A stretch of 64,000 bases of DNA from VRUE01 sp963715625 (GCA_963715625.1 OY970260.1:1302001-1366000), one strand, 5' to 3'; shown: positions 8,048 through 17,051, numbered from the stretch's first letter. Notes: generated by a model from the letters alone, not told the origin. A program made the numbers and translations.

Positions 8048-9922
8048 CTACGTGCTGGCCGCAGCCCGCGCTTCGGAACCCTCGCGGATCTCGAAGCGGC
8101 GAGCCTCGGGCCACTGGCGAAGGAACGCGTCCGCGTCCGAGGCGGTGAGGGGGCGGGTGAAGAGGAAGCCCTGGCCGCTGTTGCAGGCTTCCGACTTGAT
8201 CAGCGAGAGGTCCTGGGGGCGCTCGATCCCCTCGGCGGTCGTTTCGATCGCCAGGGCTTTGCCGAGCTGAACGAGGGTGTGCAGGAGGATCTCCCCCTCG
8301 CAGCCCTCGGAGAGCTTGGAGATGAACGAGCGGTCGATCTTCAGCATGTCGACGGGGAATTGCTGGAGGTGGGCGAGGGAGGAGTAGCCGGTGCCGAAGT
8401 CGTCGACCGCGATCCGGACGCCGAGGTCCTTGAGCGAGCTGAGCCTGCGGGCGGTCTCCTCGACGTTGCGCATCAGCGTCGTCTCGGTGATCTCGATCGT
8501 CAGCGCTTTCGCCTCGAACCCGCTCGAGCGGAGGGCCTCCTCGACATGCGCAAGCAGGTCGTCGGTATCGAGCTGGAGGGCGGAGACGTTGACCGACATG
8601 CCCAGGGGATAGCCGACGTTCCGCCACTTGGCCGCCTGGGCGCAGGCCTCTCTCAGCACCCAGGCCCCGACCTCGACGATCATCCCGCTCTCCTCCAGCA
8701 GGGGGATGAACTCCTCGGGCTGAACGACGCCGCGCCCCGGCCGCCGCCAGCGGATCAGCGCCTCGACCCCCGTCGGCCTCATGCTCTCGAGGTCGAAGGT
8801 CGGCTGGTAGACGAGGAAGAACTCCCCGTTCTCGAGTGCGCTCTGGAGGTCCATTTCGATCTCCATCCGGGACTGGACCTCGTCCTGCATCTCCGACTCG
8901 AACACCAGGTAGCGGTTCGTGCCGCCCCACTTTGCCCGGTACATGGCGATGTCGGCGTCGCGCAGCAGCTCTTCGGCGCAGGCCCGTCCGCCGGTGGCGA
9001 TGCCGATGCTCGCTTTGACGAAGACGCGCGTCTCCTCGGCGCCGCTGAGCGTGAACGGCTCCTTGAACGCTTCGAGCAGGCGCTCGGCGATCAGCTCCGG
9101 GCCGGCGGCGAGCGAGAGCCCGTCCGCGACGACCACGAACTCGTCGCCGCCCAGCCGGCCGAGCGCATCGGTTTCGCGGATCACGCCCTCGAGCCGGGCG
9201 GCGACCGCGCAGAGCAGCTCGTCCCCGACGCTGTGGCCGAGGGAGTCGTTGATCGCCTTGAAGTTGTCCAGGTCTATGAACAGGGCCGCGACGGGTTCCT
9301 GGTTCTGCCGGGCACGCCTCAGCGTCTGCTCGATGCGGTCGAGGATCAGGGTCCGGTTGGGCAGTCCCGTGAGCGCGTCGTGCGTGGCCAGGAAGACGAG
9401 TTCCTTCTCACGGCTGGCCAGTTCCTCGTGCGAGCGCTGGCGCTCGTCCTCGAAGGACTCGCACATCCGCACGAGCGTCACGTCGAGGCTGCGCTGCAGC
9501 ATTTGCAGCGCCTGGTCGAGTACCGCGGCATCGACCCCGAGATCGCTCGCGCTGCTCTTCAGCACCGAGGCTGCGGAATCGCGCCATCGCAGGCAGCGCT
9601 TGGTCACCTCGTTCAGCGGTGCGGCTCGCTGTGAGGCGAGCTGCCCGAAGATGCGCCAGGAGTCCTGGCCGACCTCGCGTGCGACCGCTTCCCCCTCGCC
9701 CGCCATCCACCGCGCCACGGCCACCGTGGACACCGCGCCCACTTTCTCGAAGCTCTCTTCGACGTGCCTGTCGAGCTCCCGTCCGGAGGACGCCGAGCGT
9801 CTCATCATCTCGGCGACGACATCGACCGTGCGCCTGTTCAGCGCGTTTCCGAGTCGGCGCAGCTCGCGCTCCGTCTCCTCGTTCTGCGCTTCTCCCCGGG
9901 CACGGGTCTGGCTGCCCGTCAT
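8048..9922 (-). CDS. GGDEF-EAL cyclic-di-GMP signalling protein
   Basis: A 624-residue cytoplasmic protein. Residues 1-175 are a helical region of no recognised family with no membrane segment. A GGDEF diguanylate cyclase domain follows at about 185-350, with an intact active site (LGRLGGDEFVVVADGL). An EAL phosphodiesterase domain lies at about 365-610, with GVEALIRW, the loop-6 motif DDFGTGYSSL and the TAEGIE segment. Both catalytic signatures are complete, so the protein could make or degrade c-di-GMP; which dominates cannot be told. It is transcribed alone, convergent with vapBC. Confidence 0.92.
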   Translation of the reverse strand: MTGSQTRARGEAQNEETERELRRLGNALNRRTVDVVAEMMRRSASSGRELDRHVEESFEKVGAVSTVAVARWMAGEGEAVAREVGQDSWRIFGQLASQRAAPLNEVTKRCLRWRDSAASVLKSSASDLGVDAAVLDQALQMLQRSLDVTLVRMCESFEDERQRSHEELASREKELVFLATHDALTGLPNRTLILDRIEQTLRRARQNQEPVAALFIDLDNFKAINDSLGHSVGDELLCAVAARLEGVIRETDALGRLGGDEFVVVADGLSLAAGPELIAERLLEAFKEPFTLSGAEETRVFVKASIGIATGGRACAEELLRDADIAMYRAKWGGTNRYLVFESEMQDEVQSRMEIEMDLQSALENGEFFLVYQPTFDLESMRPTGVEALIRWRRPGRGVVQPEEFIPLLEESGMIVEVGAWVLREACAQAAKWRNVGYPLGMSVNVSALQLDTDDLLAHVEEALRSSGFEAKALTIEITETTLMRNVEETARRLSSLKDLGVRIAVDDFGTGYSSLAHLQQFPVDMLKIDRSFISKLSEGCEGEILLHTLVQLGKALAIETTAEGIERPQDLSLIKSEACNSGQGFLFTRPLTASDADAFLRQWPEARRFEIREGSEARAAAST

Positions 9923-10041
9923 GCGGCCTTAATCGGAGGTTGAGTCAGGGTCCTTGACCAAACAAACGTCGAGTCGGGTCCCAGCGGCTGGCCCAGGGGT
10001 CACGTAGGGGACCTACCCGGGGAGGTCGAACCTTAGGAGCC

Positions 10042-10677
10042 ATGGCGCCCCCGTCCCAGCCGCTCGCGTTCGGCGATCGGCTCGAGCGCTGGCTGAACGG
10101 CCCCGGCGAGAAGACGCTCGGGCGCCTCGTCAACGTCTTCGGGCAGAAGGGCTTCGCGACGGTGTTCGTGGTCCTACTCGCCGTTCCCGCCCTGCCGTTG
10201 CCGACGGGCGGGGCGACGCACGTGTTCGAGGTCGCCGCGATGCTGCTCGCGCTCCAGCTGATCGCCGGCCGCGACCGCATCTGGCTGCCTCGGCGCTGGC
10301 GCCGCCTCAGCGTCGGAGGCGAGGGCCGGCAGCGCTTCGTGACCGCGCTGGTGCGGACGGTCCGCTGGCTGGAACGCAGGTCGCGGCCGCGCCTCGCCTT
10401 CGTGTTCGGGCACCGCCTCAGCAACGTCGCCTTCGGCTCGCTCGCGTTCGCGGGCTCGCTCGCCGCATTCCTGGCGCCGCCGTTCTCGGGCCTGGACACG
10501 CTCCCGGCCCTGGCGGTGGTGCTGCTCTCGCTCGGCGTGGTGCTGGAGGACTTCGCCTTGGCGGCTCTGGCGATCGCCGTCGGCGTCGCCGGCGTCATCC
10601 TCGAGGTCGTGCTCTGGGGCGTCGCCGTCGACGCCTTCGACTGGCTCCTGGGCGTCGGGGGACCTGTCCCGCTCTAG
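10042..10677 (+). CDS. ExoD-family membrane protein
   Basis: A 211-residue protein with the exopolysaccharide-synthesis ExoD pattern. It opens with a short cytoplasmic region, then GQKGFATVFVVLLAVPALPLP, and carries about four hydrophobic segments, including GSLAFAGSLAAFLAPPFSGL and two at the C terminus. ExoD was named for effects on exopolysaccharide in rhizobia; its biochemical role is not established. The start at ATG 10042 has a GGAG sequence upstream. It is followed by the convergent flavin reductase gene 30 bp away. Confidence 0.8.
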   Translation: MAPPSQPLAFGDRLERWLNGPGEKTLGRLVNVFGQKGFATVFVVLLAVPALPLPTGGATHVFEVAAMLLALQLIAGRDRIWLPRRWRRLSVGGEGRQRFVTALVRTVRWLERRSRPRLAFVFGHRLSNVAFGSLAFAGSLAAFLAPPFSGLDTLPALAVVLLSLGVVLEDFALAALAIAVGVAGVILEVVLWGVAVDAFDWLLGVGGPVPL

Positions 10678-10706
10678 CCGGCGTGGGCCCGGCGGGCGGG
10701 GCCCGC

Positions 10707-11183
10707 TCACCCCAGCGGCCGGTACTCGCCCCCGCTGAACACCAGCGGGTCGCCCTCGCCGCTCTCCAGGTCCCGCACCTCGCCGGTGACGATGACGTGG
10801 TCGCCCGCGGCGATCACGTCGCGCAGGTCGCAGGCGATCCAGGCCAGGGCGTCGTCGATCGCCGGGATCCCGTTGCGCTTGCTCCAGCCGACGCCGTCCC
10901 ACTTGTCGGCCACCGGGGCCTTGGTGGCGAAGGTGCGGGCGATCGGCTCCTGGCCGGCGTGCAGGACGCTGACGCCGAAGTGGTTGGCGGCCTGGACCGC
11001 GAGCAGGGTGCGCGAGCCGCGGTCGAGGCAGGCCAGCATCAGCGTCGGCTCGATCGAGAGCGAGCAGACGGCGTTGGCGGTCGCCCCGGCCGGGCCGTCG
11101 GGGCCGCCGGCGCTGACCACGGTGACGCCGGTTGGCAGTCGCGCCATCGCGGCTCGGAAGCGGGCTGGATCTGGCGTCGGCAT
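10707..11183 (-). CDS. Flavin reductase-like (FMN-binding split barrel) protein
   Basis: A protein of about 158 residues from ATG 11183 (MPTPDPARFRAAMARLPTGV). The stretch FRAAMARLPTGVTVVSA and the later NAVCSLSIEPTLMLACLDRGS are typical of the flavin reductase/HpaC family, which reduce FMN or FAD with NAD(P)H for a partner monooxygenase. No monooxygenase is adjacent, so the partner is unknown. The open frame extends upstream to 11240, but that would overlap the promoter region of the divergent cytochrome gene. The 11183 start fits family length better. Confidence 0.85.
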   Translation of the reverse strand: MPTPDPARFRAAMARLPTGVTVVSAGGPDGPAGATANAVCSLSIEPTLMLACLDRGSRTLLAVQAANHFGVSVLHAGQEPIARTFATKAPVADKWDGVGWSKRNGIPAIDDALAWIACDLRDVIAAGDHVIVTGEVRDLESGEGDPLVFSGGEYRPLG

Positions 11184-11227
11184 CGGCAGAGAACGGGATC
11201 GGGACAAGACAATATGATGCGCGCCGC

Positions 11228-11626
11228 GTGCGCCCGGCACTCCTCACAGCCATGGTCATCCTCGCGGCCCTCGGGCTCGCTGCCTGCGGGTTCGGCGAGG
11301 AAGGCGTCTCGGTCTCCGAGAAGGACCCCGACCACGGCGGGGCCGTCCTCTTCGCCACGCACTGCTCCGGCTGCCACACGCTGAGCGCCGCCGGCACGCA
11401 GGGAACCGGCAATCGCGGCCTGCGCACGCAGGGGCCCAACCTCGACCAGCGAACCGAGACCTATGACGACGCTCTCTTCGCGATCCAGAACGGCGGCTTC
11501 TCCGGCGCGATCATGCCCGCCAACATCGTCGTCGGCGAGGAGGCCGACGAAGTCGCGCGCTTCGTTGCCGAGTACGCGGGCGGCGAAGCCGAGGAATCGC
11601 CCCGGCCGGGCGAGACCTCGCCCTAG
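11228..11626 (+). CDS. Lipoprotein monohaem cytochrome c
   Basis: A c-type cytochrome of about 132 residues. From GTG 11228 it has a lipoprotein signal, VRPALLTAMVILAALGLAAC, with the lipobox Cys as anchor. The haem site is CSGCH, and the likely axial Met is in GAIMPANIV near the C terminus. It would act outside the membrane as a small electron carrier. The tail is acidic and disordered. ATG 11252 is an alternative start that would shorten the signal peptide too much. A TATGAT-like -10 lies at about 11214. serS begins 21 bp after the stop and may be cotranscribed. Confidence 0.87.
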   Translation: MRPALLTAMVILAALGLAACGFGEEGVSVSEKDPDHGGAVLFATHCSGCHTLSAAGTQGTGNRGLRTQGPNLDQRTETYDDALFAIQNGGFSGAIMPANIVVGEEADEVARFVAEYAGGEAEESPRPGETSP

Positions 11627-11647
11627 GACCCTTAACCTCCCCGAGCG

Positions 11648-12913
11648 ATGCTCGACCTGAAGCTGATCCGCTCCGACCCCGAGCGGGTCAAGGCGGCGCT
11701 GGCGCGCCGCGGAGCCGCCGAGCCCCTCGACGAGCTGCTCGCCCTCGACACCCGCCGGCGCGAGCTGCTGCCCCGGGTCGAGGGCGCCCAGGCCGAGCGC
11801 AAGGCGCTCTCCAAGCAGATCGGCGAGGCGAAGCAGCGCGGCGAGGACGCCGGGGAGCAGATGCGGGCCGTGGCGGCGCTGAAGGAGACGATCGAGTCCG
11901 GCAAGGCCGAGCTGGAGCAGGTGGAGGCCGAGCTGCAGCGGCTGGCCGGTGCGCTGCCCAACCTGCCCGACCCCGACGCCCCCGACGGTATGACCGAGGA
12001 GGACGCGGTCGTCCTGCGCGAGGAGGGCGAGCCCCCGAGCTTCGAGTTCGACCCCCGCGACCACCTCGAGATCGGCACCGAGCTGGGCCTGATCGACATG
12101 GAGGCGGGCGCCCGTCTCTCCGGCTCGCGCTTCGCCTACATCAAGGGCGACCTGGTGATGCTGGAGCTGGCGCTGGTCCGCTTCGCGCTCGACCTCGTGC
12201 GCGGCGAGGGGCACGAGCCCGTCGTCCCGCCCGTGCTCGTCCGCGAAGAGGCGCTCTACGGCACCGGCTTCCTGCCCGGCGACCGCGACCAGATCTACGA
12301 GGTGCCCAAGGACGAGCTCTTCCTCGTCGGCACCTCCGAGGTCTCCCTCGCCGCCCTGCACGCCGGCGAGATCCTCGAGGCCGAGCGGCTGCCGCTGCGC
12401 TACGCCGGCTTCTCGACCTGCTTTCGCCGCGAGGCCGGCGCCGCCGGGCGCGACACGCGCGGCATCTTCCGCGTCCACCAGTTCGACAAGGTCGAGATGT
12501 TCTCGTTCGTCGAGCCCGCCGAGTCGGAGGCCGAGCACGAGCGCCTGCTCGCGATCGAGGAGCGGATCCTCTCCGAGCTGGAGATCCCCTACCGCGTCGT
12601 CAACGTGGCCGCGGGCGATCTCGGCGCCCCGGCGGCGAAGAAGTACGACTGTGAGGCCTGGATCCCGAGCCAGGGGCGCTACCGCGAGCTGACCTCCTGC
12701 TCCAACACGACCGACTACCAGGCGCGGCGCCTCAGTTGTAGGTATCGGCCGGCCGACGGCGAATCAGCGGAGGCGGTGCACACGCTGAACGGGACGGCTT
12801 TGGCCGTGGGACGGACGATGATCGCGCTGATCGAGAACCGGCAGGAGCGGGACGGCGGGTTCACGCTACCCACTATTTTGCATTCGTACGGAGCGCCTGG
12901 GAGGATCGGGTAA
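11648..12913 (+). CDS. serS: Serine--tRNA ligase
   Basis: A 421-residue class II aminoacyl-tRNA synthetase that charges tRNA-Ser. The N-terminal ~110 residues form the long antiparallel coiled coil that grips the tRNA (RVEGAQAERKALSKQIGEAK). Motif 2 is FSTCFRREAGAAGRDTRG and motif 3 is NGTALAVGRTMIALIENRQ, both complete. Length is normal for a bacterial SerRS. The start MLDLKLIRSDPE is the family N terminus. It follows the cytochrome gene closely. Confidence 0.97.
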   Translation: MLDLKLIRSDPERVKAALARRGAAEPLDELLALDTRRRELLPRVEGAQAERKALSKQIGEAKQRGEDAGEQMRAVAALKETIESGKAELEQVEAELQRLAGALPNLPDPDAPDGMTEEDAVVLREEGEPPSFEFDPRDHLEIGTELGLIDMEAGARLSGSRFAYIKGDLVMLELALVRFALDLVRGEGHEPVVPPVLVREEALYGTGFLPGDRDQIYEVPKDELFLVGTSEVSLAALHAGEILEAERLPLRYAGFSTCFRREAGAAGRDTRGIFRVHQFDKVEMFSFVEPAESEAEHERLLAIEERILSELEIPYRVVNVAAGDLGAPAAKKYDCEAWIPSQGRYRELTSCSNTTDYQARRLSCRYRPADGESAEAVHTLNGTALAVGRTMIALIENRQERDGGFTLPTILHSYGAPGRIG

Positions 12914-12980
12914 CCGTGAACGCGGAACGAGCAAGCGTGCATCTCTGGCTCTTCGCGCCGCGAGTGGAGCGTGAACAGTT

Positions 12981-13634
12981 GTGATGAGCACAGGCGTGCG
13001 CGACGCCAAGCGGGTGGTCCTCTGCGACGACCACGAGATCGTCCGCGAAGCGATCAAGGCCCGGATGGCCAACTCGAACACGGTCGAGATCGTCGGCGAG
13101 GCCGCCAACGGGCGCGACGTGGTCGACGTGGTCAAGGAACTCGAACCCGACGTCCTCATCATCGACGTCGAGCTGCCCAAGCGCGACGGGATCGAGGCGA
13201 CCAAGGAGGTGCTGAAGGCCCGCCCCCGGACCAAGGTCATCGTCTTCACCGCCCATGCCCAGCCCGACCTGCTGGCCCTGGCACTGCGCGCCGGCGCCTC
13301 GGGCTACGTGCTCAAGTCGGCGCCGGCGGAGGACATCGCCCGCGCCGTCAAAGCGGTCACCGGCGGCGGCACCTTCCTCGGCGGCGACTTCGCCGGGGGC
13401 AAGCCCTCGGAGGTCGAGAAGCTGCTCACGCTCTCGCCCCGCGAGCGCCAGATCCTCGAGGCCCTGGCCGAGGGACTGCGGGTGAAAGCGATCGCCGAAC
13501 GCCTCGGGCTAAGCCCGGCGACCGTGCACACCCACGTGCGCAACGCGATCGGCAAGCTCGAGGTGGACACGCGCACCGAGGCGGTGGCGCTGGCGGTGAA
13601 GTTCAGCTATCTGGGTGCCGGGGGGAAGCCTTGA
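12981..13634 (+). CDS. NarL/LuxR-family response regulator
   Basis: A protein of about 217 residues. An N-terminal receiver domain has acidic DD near residue 15, phosphoacceptor Asp in DVLIIDVELP, and K in YVLKSAPAED. A C-terminal LuxR-type HTH follows (LSPRERQILEALAEGL, then AERLGLSPATVHTHVRNAIG). It would be a phosphorylation-dependent transcription factor; no cognate kinase is next to it. GTG 12981 or ATG 12984 could start it. Its 3' end overlaps the convergent msrB remnant by about 30 bp. Confidence 0.92.
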   Translation: MMSTGVRDAKRVVLCDDHEIVREAIKARMANSNTVEIVGEAANGRDVVDVVKELEPDVLIIDVELPKRDGIEATKEVLKARPRTKVIVFTAHAQPDLLALALRAGASGYVLKSAPAEDIARAVKAVTGGGTFLGGDFAGGKPSEVEKLLTLSPRERQILEALAEGLRVKAIAERLGLSPATVHTHVRNAIGKLEVDTRTEAVALAVKFSYLGAGGKP

Positions 13635-14017
13635 GCTCCAGCGCGCAGCCGTTGATGCAGTAGCGCTGGCCGCCGCGCTCGGGCGGGCCGTCCTCGAAGA
13701 CGTGGCCGAGGTGGGCGTCGCAGTGCCTGCAGACGACCTCGGTGCGGCGCATCAGGAGGCTGTTGTCGGGGCGCAGCTCGACGTGCTCCAGATTGGCCGG
13801 CTCGGTGAAGCTGGGCCAGCCGGTGCCGGAGTCGAACTTCGTGTCGGAGGAGAAGAGCTCGGCGCCGCAGCACACGCAGTGGTACATCCCCTCGCTCTTC
13901 TCGTTCGACGTACGGTCCGGTGAAGGCGCGCTCGGTGCCGGCTTCGCGGGTCACCTTGTATTGCTCGGGTGTGAGCTGGTCGCGCCATTCGGCGTCGGTC
14001 TTCTTCGTTTTTCCCAT
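13603..14017 (-). pseudogene. msrB: Peptide-methionine (R)-S-oxide reductase with a frameshift
   Basis: The two halves of MsrB lie in different frames. The N-terminal part (MGKTKKTDAEWRDQL, ending GTERAFTGPYV) reads from 14017. The rest, starting NEKSEGMYHCVCCGAE, continues one frame over to a stop at 13603. The switch lies at 13906-13909, where one extra base relative to the expected Y-x-N-E-K sequence breaks the frame. Downstream everything is intact: zinc Cys pairs (CVCC and CRHC), SGTGWPSF, and the catalytic region RYCINGCAL with Cys. MsrB repairs oxidised methionine. This is either a genuine pseudogene, a programmed or slippage event, or a sequencing error. Confidence 0.85.
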
Positions 14018-14075
14018 AGGGGGAGGGTAGAGGGCGGTGGGGGGCGCCCCCCACCGCCCTTACGATGCGCCGCGA

Positions 14076-14861
14076 ATGAACGAGGCGTTCTATATCCCGA
14101 ATGGCGAGGGCAGCTTCGTTGCCAGTGAGCTTTGCAGGGGCCCTTGGGATCCCGGGGCGCAGCATGCGGGGCCTCCTTCGGCGCTGCTGGGGCGGGAGAT
14201 CGAGGGGATGGAGGGGGCCGCGGGCTTTCAGGTTGGGCGGGTCGTGTTTGAGATCCTCAGGCCGGTGCCGATCGGGGCGGTGCGGATCGAGTCGCGGGTG
14301 CTGCGGCCGGGGAAGAAGGTGCAGCTGGTCGAGGCGTCGCTGTCCGGTGAGAGTGGGGAGCTGGTGCGGGCGACGGCTTGGCTGCTGCGCAAGACCGAGA
14401 TGGAGTTGCCGGAGGGGGTCGTGGACTGCTCGCCCGTGCCGCAGGGGCCCGAGGAAGGGTGGACGCCCGAGTTCTTTCCCACCGGGCAGGAGGTCGGCTA
14501 CCACACCGCGATGGAGTGGAAGGCGGTTGCGGGAGCGTTCCTGGAGACTGGGCCGGCGACGGTCTGGATGCGGATGCGGCACCCTCTCGTGGCCGGCGAG
14601 GAGCCGACGCCGTTGCAGCGGGCGCTGATCGCGGCCGACGTCGGCAACGGGATCAGCGCCGTGCTCGACTGGCGCTCCTACGTCTTCATCAACGTCGACC
14701 TCACCGTCCACTTCGAGCGCATGCCCGAGGGCGAGTGGGTATGCGTCGACGCCGTCACCCGTCCCCAACCGACGGGAATCGGCACCGCCGAGTCCGAGCT
14801 CTCCGATCGGCGAGGCCGCATCGGCCGCGCCGCCCAGTCGCTCCTCATCGCCCAGCGCTGA
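14076..14861 (+). CDS. Thioesterase-family (hotdog-fold) protein
   Basis: A 261-residue protein from ATG 14076 (MNEAFYIPNGEGSF). The layout (LCRGPWDPGAQHAGPPSALLG, then GRVVFEILRPVPIGAVRIES) is that of acyl-CoA thioesterase-like double-hotdog proteins common in actinobacteria. A second hotdog-like half contains a DVGNGISAVLDW segment. The substrate is probably an acyl-CoA but cannot be specified. It is transcribed towards an MFS gene, and a palindromic repeat lies just after its stop. Confidence 0.78.
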   Translation: MNEAFYIPNGEGSFVASELCRGPWDPGAQHAGPPSALLGREIEGMEGAAGFQVGRVVFEILRPVPIGAVRIESRVLRPGKKVQLVEASLSGESGELVRATAWLLRKTEMELPEGVVDCSPVPQGPEEGWTPEFFPTGQEVGYHTAMEWKAVAGAFLETGPATVWMRMRHPLVAGEEPTPLQRALIAADVGNGISAVLDWRSYVFINVDLTVHFERMPEGEWVCVDAVTRPQPTGIGTAESELSDRRGRIGRAAQSLLIAQR

Positions 14862-14863
14862 CC

Positions 14864-14912
14864 CAGGTGCAACGTTTTTTGGTTCCAGGAGGACCGAAAG
14901 GCGTTGCACCTG
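14864..14912. repeat. Palindromic repeat, family 1 (copy A)
   Basis: An imperfect palindrome beginning CAGGTGCAACGTTTT and ending GCGTTGCACCTG. The inner pairs GGTTCC/GGACC surround a small loop. It lies 2 bp after the thioesterase stop and before the end of the convergent MFS gene, so it could act as a two-way terminator. Six further copies of the same family occur in the window (20358, 28827, 49272, 49344, 50286, 50358). Confidence 0.85.
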
Positions 14913-14927
14913 TGGCGGGCGGGGTGC

Positions 14928-16013
14928 TCAGCGGGTCGCCAGCAGGGTGCGGCCACGGGGGGAGATCAGGAGGGCGATCGCCGTCGCCGAGACGAGGGCG
15001 ATCGCGGCGGAGAGGAGGAAGGCGCCCTCGTAGCCGGTGAGCGCGGCGGCGAGGCCGGCAAGCGGCGCGCCCAACCCGACCCCGGCGTCGAAGAACGCCG
15101 TGAAGGTGCCGAGCGCCGCGCCGCGCCGGGTGTCGGAGACGCGGCTGACGACGATCAGCGAGAGGGAGGGGTAGAGGAGCGAGAACGCCGCCCCCATCGC
15201 CAGCGCCCCCGCCAGCGCGACCGGGAGGCTGTGGGCGACCCCCATCGTCGTCAGGCCGATCGCCTCGACGACCGCGGCGACGGTGGCGACGCGGGCGGGG
15301 CCGACCCGGTCGGGGAGGTCGCCGCCGACGAGCCGGGTCAGCACGACCATCGTCGCGAAGGCGCCGAACACGGTGGCGCCGTGGCCGACGCCGCGCGCGT
15401 CGAGGTGCAGGACGACGAAGGCGGCCACGGTCGCGTAGCCGACCGAGGCGAGCGCCAGCGCCGCGCCCGGCCGCACCGCCTCGCGGGCGATCAGCGGCTG
15501 GCGCGCGCCCTCCTTGCGGGCGGTGGGGCGGAACGGGTCCGGGATCCGGGTGGCGATCGCCGCCCCCAGCAGCGGGGCGCCGCCGGCGAAGAGCCAGACT
15601 GGCGTGTAGCCGCCGGCGTGCTGGATCAGCTCGCCGGCCAGCGGGCCGACGCTGAGTGCCCCCCAGACCGCGAGGCCGTAGAGACCGATCACGCGCCCGC
15701 GGCGGCCCGGCGGCGCCAGGTCGACGATCCAGGCGGAGCCGGCCGTGAACACGGTCCCCTCGCCGGCGCCGAGCACCAGCCGCGCCGCGACCAGGCCTCC
15801 GACGCCCAGCGGCAGCAGGTACATGAAGCCGCCGAAGGCGACGACCGCGGCGCCGAGCAGGACCGTTTGCTTGCGGCCGCGGTGGTCGGCGAGGCGCCCG
15901 GCGAAGGGCCGCAGCAGCAGCCCGGTGACCGCGTAGGAGCCGATCACGATGCCGACGGCGACGTTGCCGGCGTCGAGCGGGCCGCGGACGAAGCGCGGCA
16001 GCACCGGCAGCAC
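14928..16013 (-). CDS. Major facilitator superfamily transporter
   Basis: A hydrophobic protein of at least 361 residues with about 11-12 membrane segments. The MFS loop motif between TM2 and TM3 is GRLADHRGRKQTVLLG. Substrate is unknown; drug or sugar efflux is typical. The usable GTG start at 16013 cuts through the first membrane segment. The same frame continues upstream with GVFAVTFCCLLAVGAV, which looks like the rest of TM1, but offers no ATG/GTG there. A G-run at 16100-16104 next to a GTG suggests a one-base indel hides the true start. The 3' end approaches repeat copy A. Confidence 0.85.
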   Translation of the reverse strand: MLPVLPRFVRGPLDAGNVAVGIVIGSYAVTGLLLRPFAGRLADHRGRKQTVLLGAAVVAFGGFMYLLPLGVGGLVAARLVLGAGEGTVFTAGSAWIVDLAPPGRRGRVIGLYGLAVWGALSVGPLAGELIQHAGGYTPVWLFAGGAPLLGAAIATRIPDPFRPTARKEGARQPLIAREAVRPGAALALASVGYATVAAFVVLHLDARGVGHGATVFGAFATMVVLTRLVGGDLPDRVGPARVATVAAVVEAIGLTTMGVAHSLPVALAGALAMGAAFSLLYPSLSLIVVSRVSDTRRGAALGTFTAFFDAGVGLGAPLAGLAAALTGYEGAFLLSAAIALVSATAIALLISPRGRTLLATR

Positions 16014-16104
16014 GGCGCCGACGGCGAGCAGGCAGCAGAAGGTGACCGCGAAGACGCCCGCGAAGGCGACCCCGGGGCGGTAGGGCGGCGCGGCGCCCTC
16101 CCCC

Positions 16105-16890
16105 TCACGAGAGCAGCCCAGAGAGGTCGTCGAGCACGTGGTCGGGAGCCGGGTCCGCGGCCTCGGCCTGCTCGCGCGAGCTGGCGCCGGTGAGGACCAG
16201 GATCGTCGCCAGCCCGGCCCGCCGGCCGCCCTCGACGTCGGAGGCGATCCGGTCGCCGACCATCGCCACCCGCGCCGCGCCGCCGATCAGCTCGCGCGCC
16301 TGCTCGAAGAGGTGGCGCTCGGGCTTGCCGCCGATCCCGGCCCGGGCGCCCGAGGCCGTCTCCACCGCGGCCAGCACCGCGCCGGTGCCGGGCCAGGCGC
16401 CGCCGGGCATCGGCAGGGTCGGGTCGCGGCTGGTCGCGAACAGCGCCGCGCCGCCCCTCAGCGCCAGCGTCGCGGTCAGCAGCTCCCCGTAGTCGAAATC
16501 GCGGTGGCCCGAGACCAGCACGACGCCGGCCTCGCGACCGGCCTCGCCTTCGAGCAGCTCCAGGCCGGCATCGGTCGCGGCCCCCTTGAGACCCGGCGCG
16601 CCGATCACGAACGCACCTGCTCCAGCACCCACCTGTTCGGCCGCCAGCCGCGCGGTCACGACTCCGGCGGTGACGACGCGACCCTCGTCGACCGGGATGC
16701 CCATCCCCCGCAGGCGCTCCTCGTAGGTGGCTGGTGGCCGTCCCGGGTTGTTGGTGACGAAGACGATCTCCTTTCCACCGTCGATCAGCGCCCGCAAGCT
16801 CTCAACGGCCCCGGGCACCGGCTCCCGCCCGATCCAGACGACCCCGTCGAGGTCGACCAGAAACCCATCGAATTGATCCGCGAGCGCCAT
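16105..16890 (-). CDS. HAD-superfamily phosphatase (NagD-like)
   Basis: A protein of about 261 residues from ATG 16890 (MALADQFDGFLVDLDGV). HAD motif I is DLDGVVW, motif II VFVTNN, and motif IV MVGDRIASDVEGG, with the cap of NagD/phosphoglycolate-type phosphatases between. It would dephosphorylate a small metabolite such as a nucleotide or phosphoglycolate. Its end abuts the MFS frame, so the two are probably one transcription unit. A longer frame upstream to 16974 runs through a palindromic element and is not used. Confidence 0.88.
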   Translation of the reverse strand: MALADQFDGFLVDLDGVVWIGREPVPGAVESLRALIDGGKEIVFVTNNPGRPPATYEERLRGMGIPVDEGRVVTAGVVTARLAAEQVGAGAGAFVIGAPGLKGAATDAGLELLEGEAGREAGVVLVSGHRDFDYGELLTATLALRGGAALFATSRDPTLPMPGGAWPGTGAVLAAVETASGARAGIGGKPERHLFEQARELIGGAARVAMVGDRIASDVEGGRRAGLATILVLTGASSREQAEAADPAPDHVLDDLSGLLS

Positions 16891-16909
16891 CCGACCCCTG
16901 AGGCTATTA

Positions 16910-17021
16910 GGGCCTATTCCGGTAGGGGTGGAACGTCTTGTACTTTTTCGCCGCCAACCATCGGCAGCCGCCAAAGGCGCAGCTCGAAAAAGTTAAGTGG
17001 AACCCCTACCGGAATAGGCCC
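16910..17021. repeat. Long hairpin element, family 2 (copy 1)
   Basis: Perfect 20-bp outer arms (16910-16929 GGGCCTATTCCGGTAGGGGT; 17002-17021 its complement). Inside them is an asymmetric loop, GGAACGTCTTGTA on one side and TTAAGTGGA on the other, then an 8-bp stem CTTTTTCG/CGAAAAAG and a variable loop of about 34 nt. The same inner parts recur at 27928-28050 with completely different but still pairing outer arms. This copy lies between divergent HAD and ABC genes, in their 5' regions. Confidence 0.9.
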
Positions 17022-17051
17022 GTCCGCCAGCCGGGTCGATACGGTGCGCCA

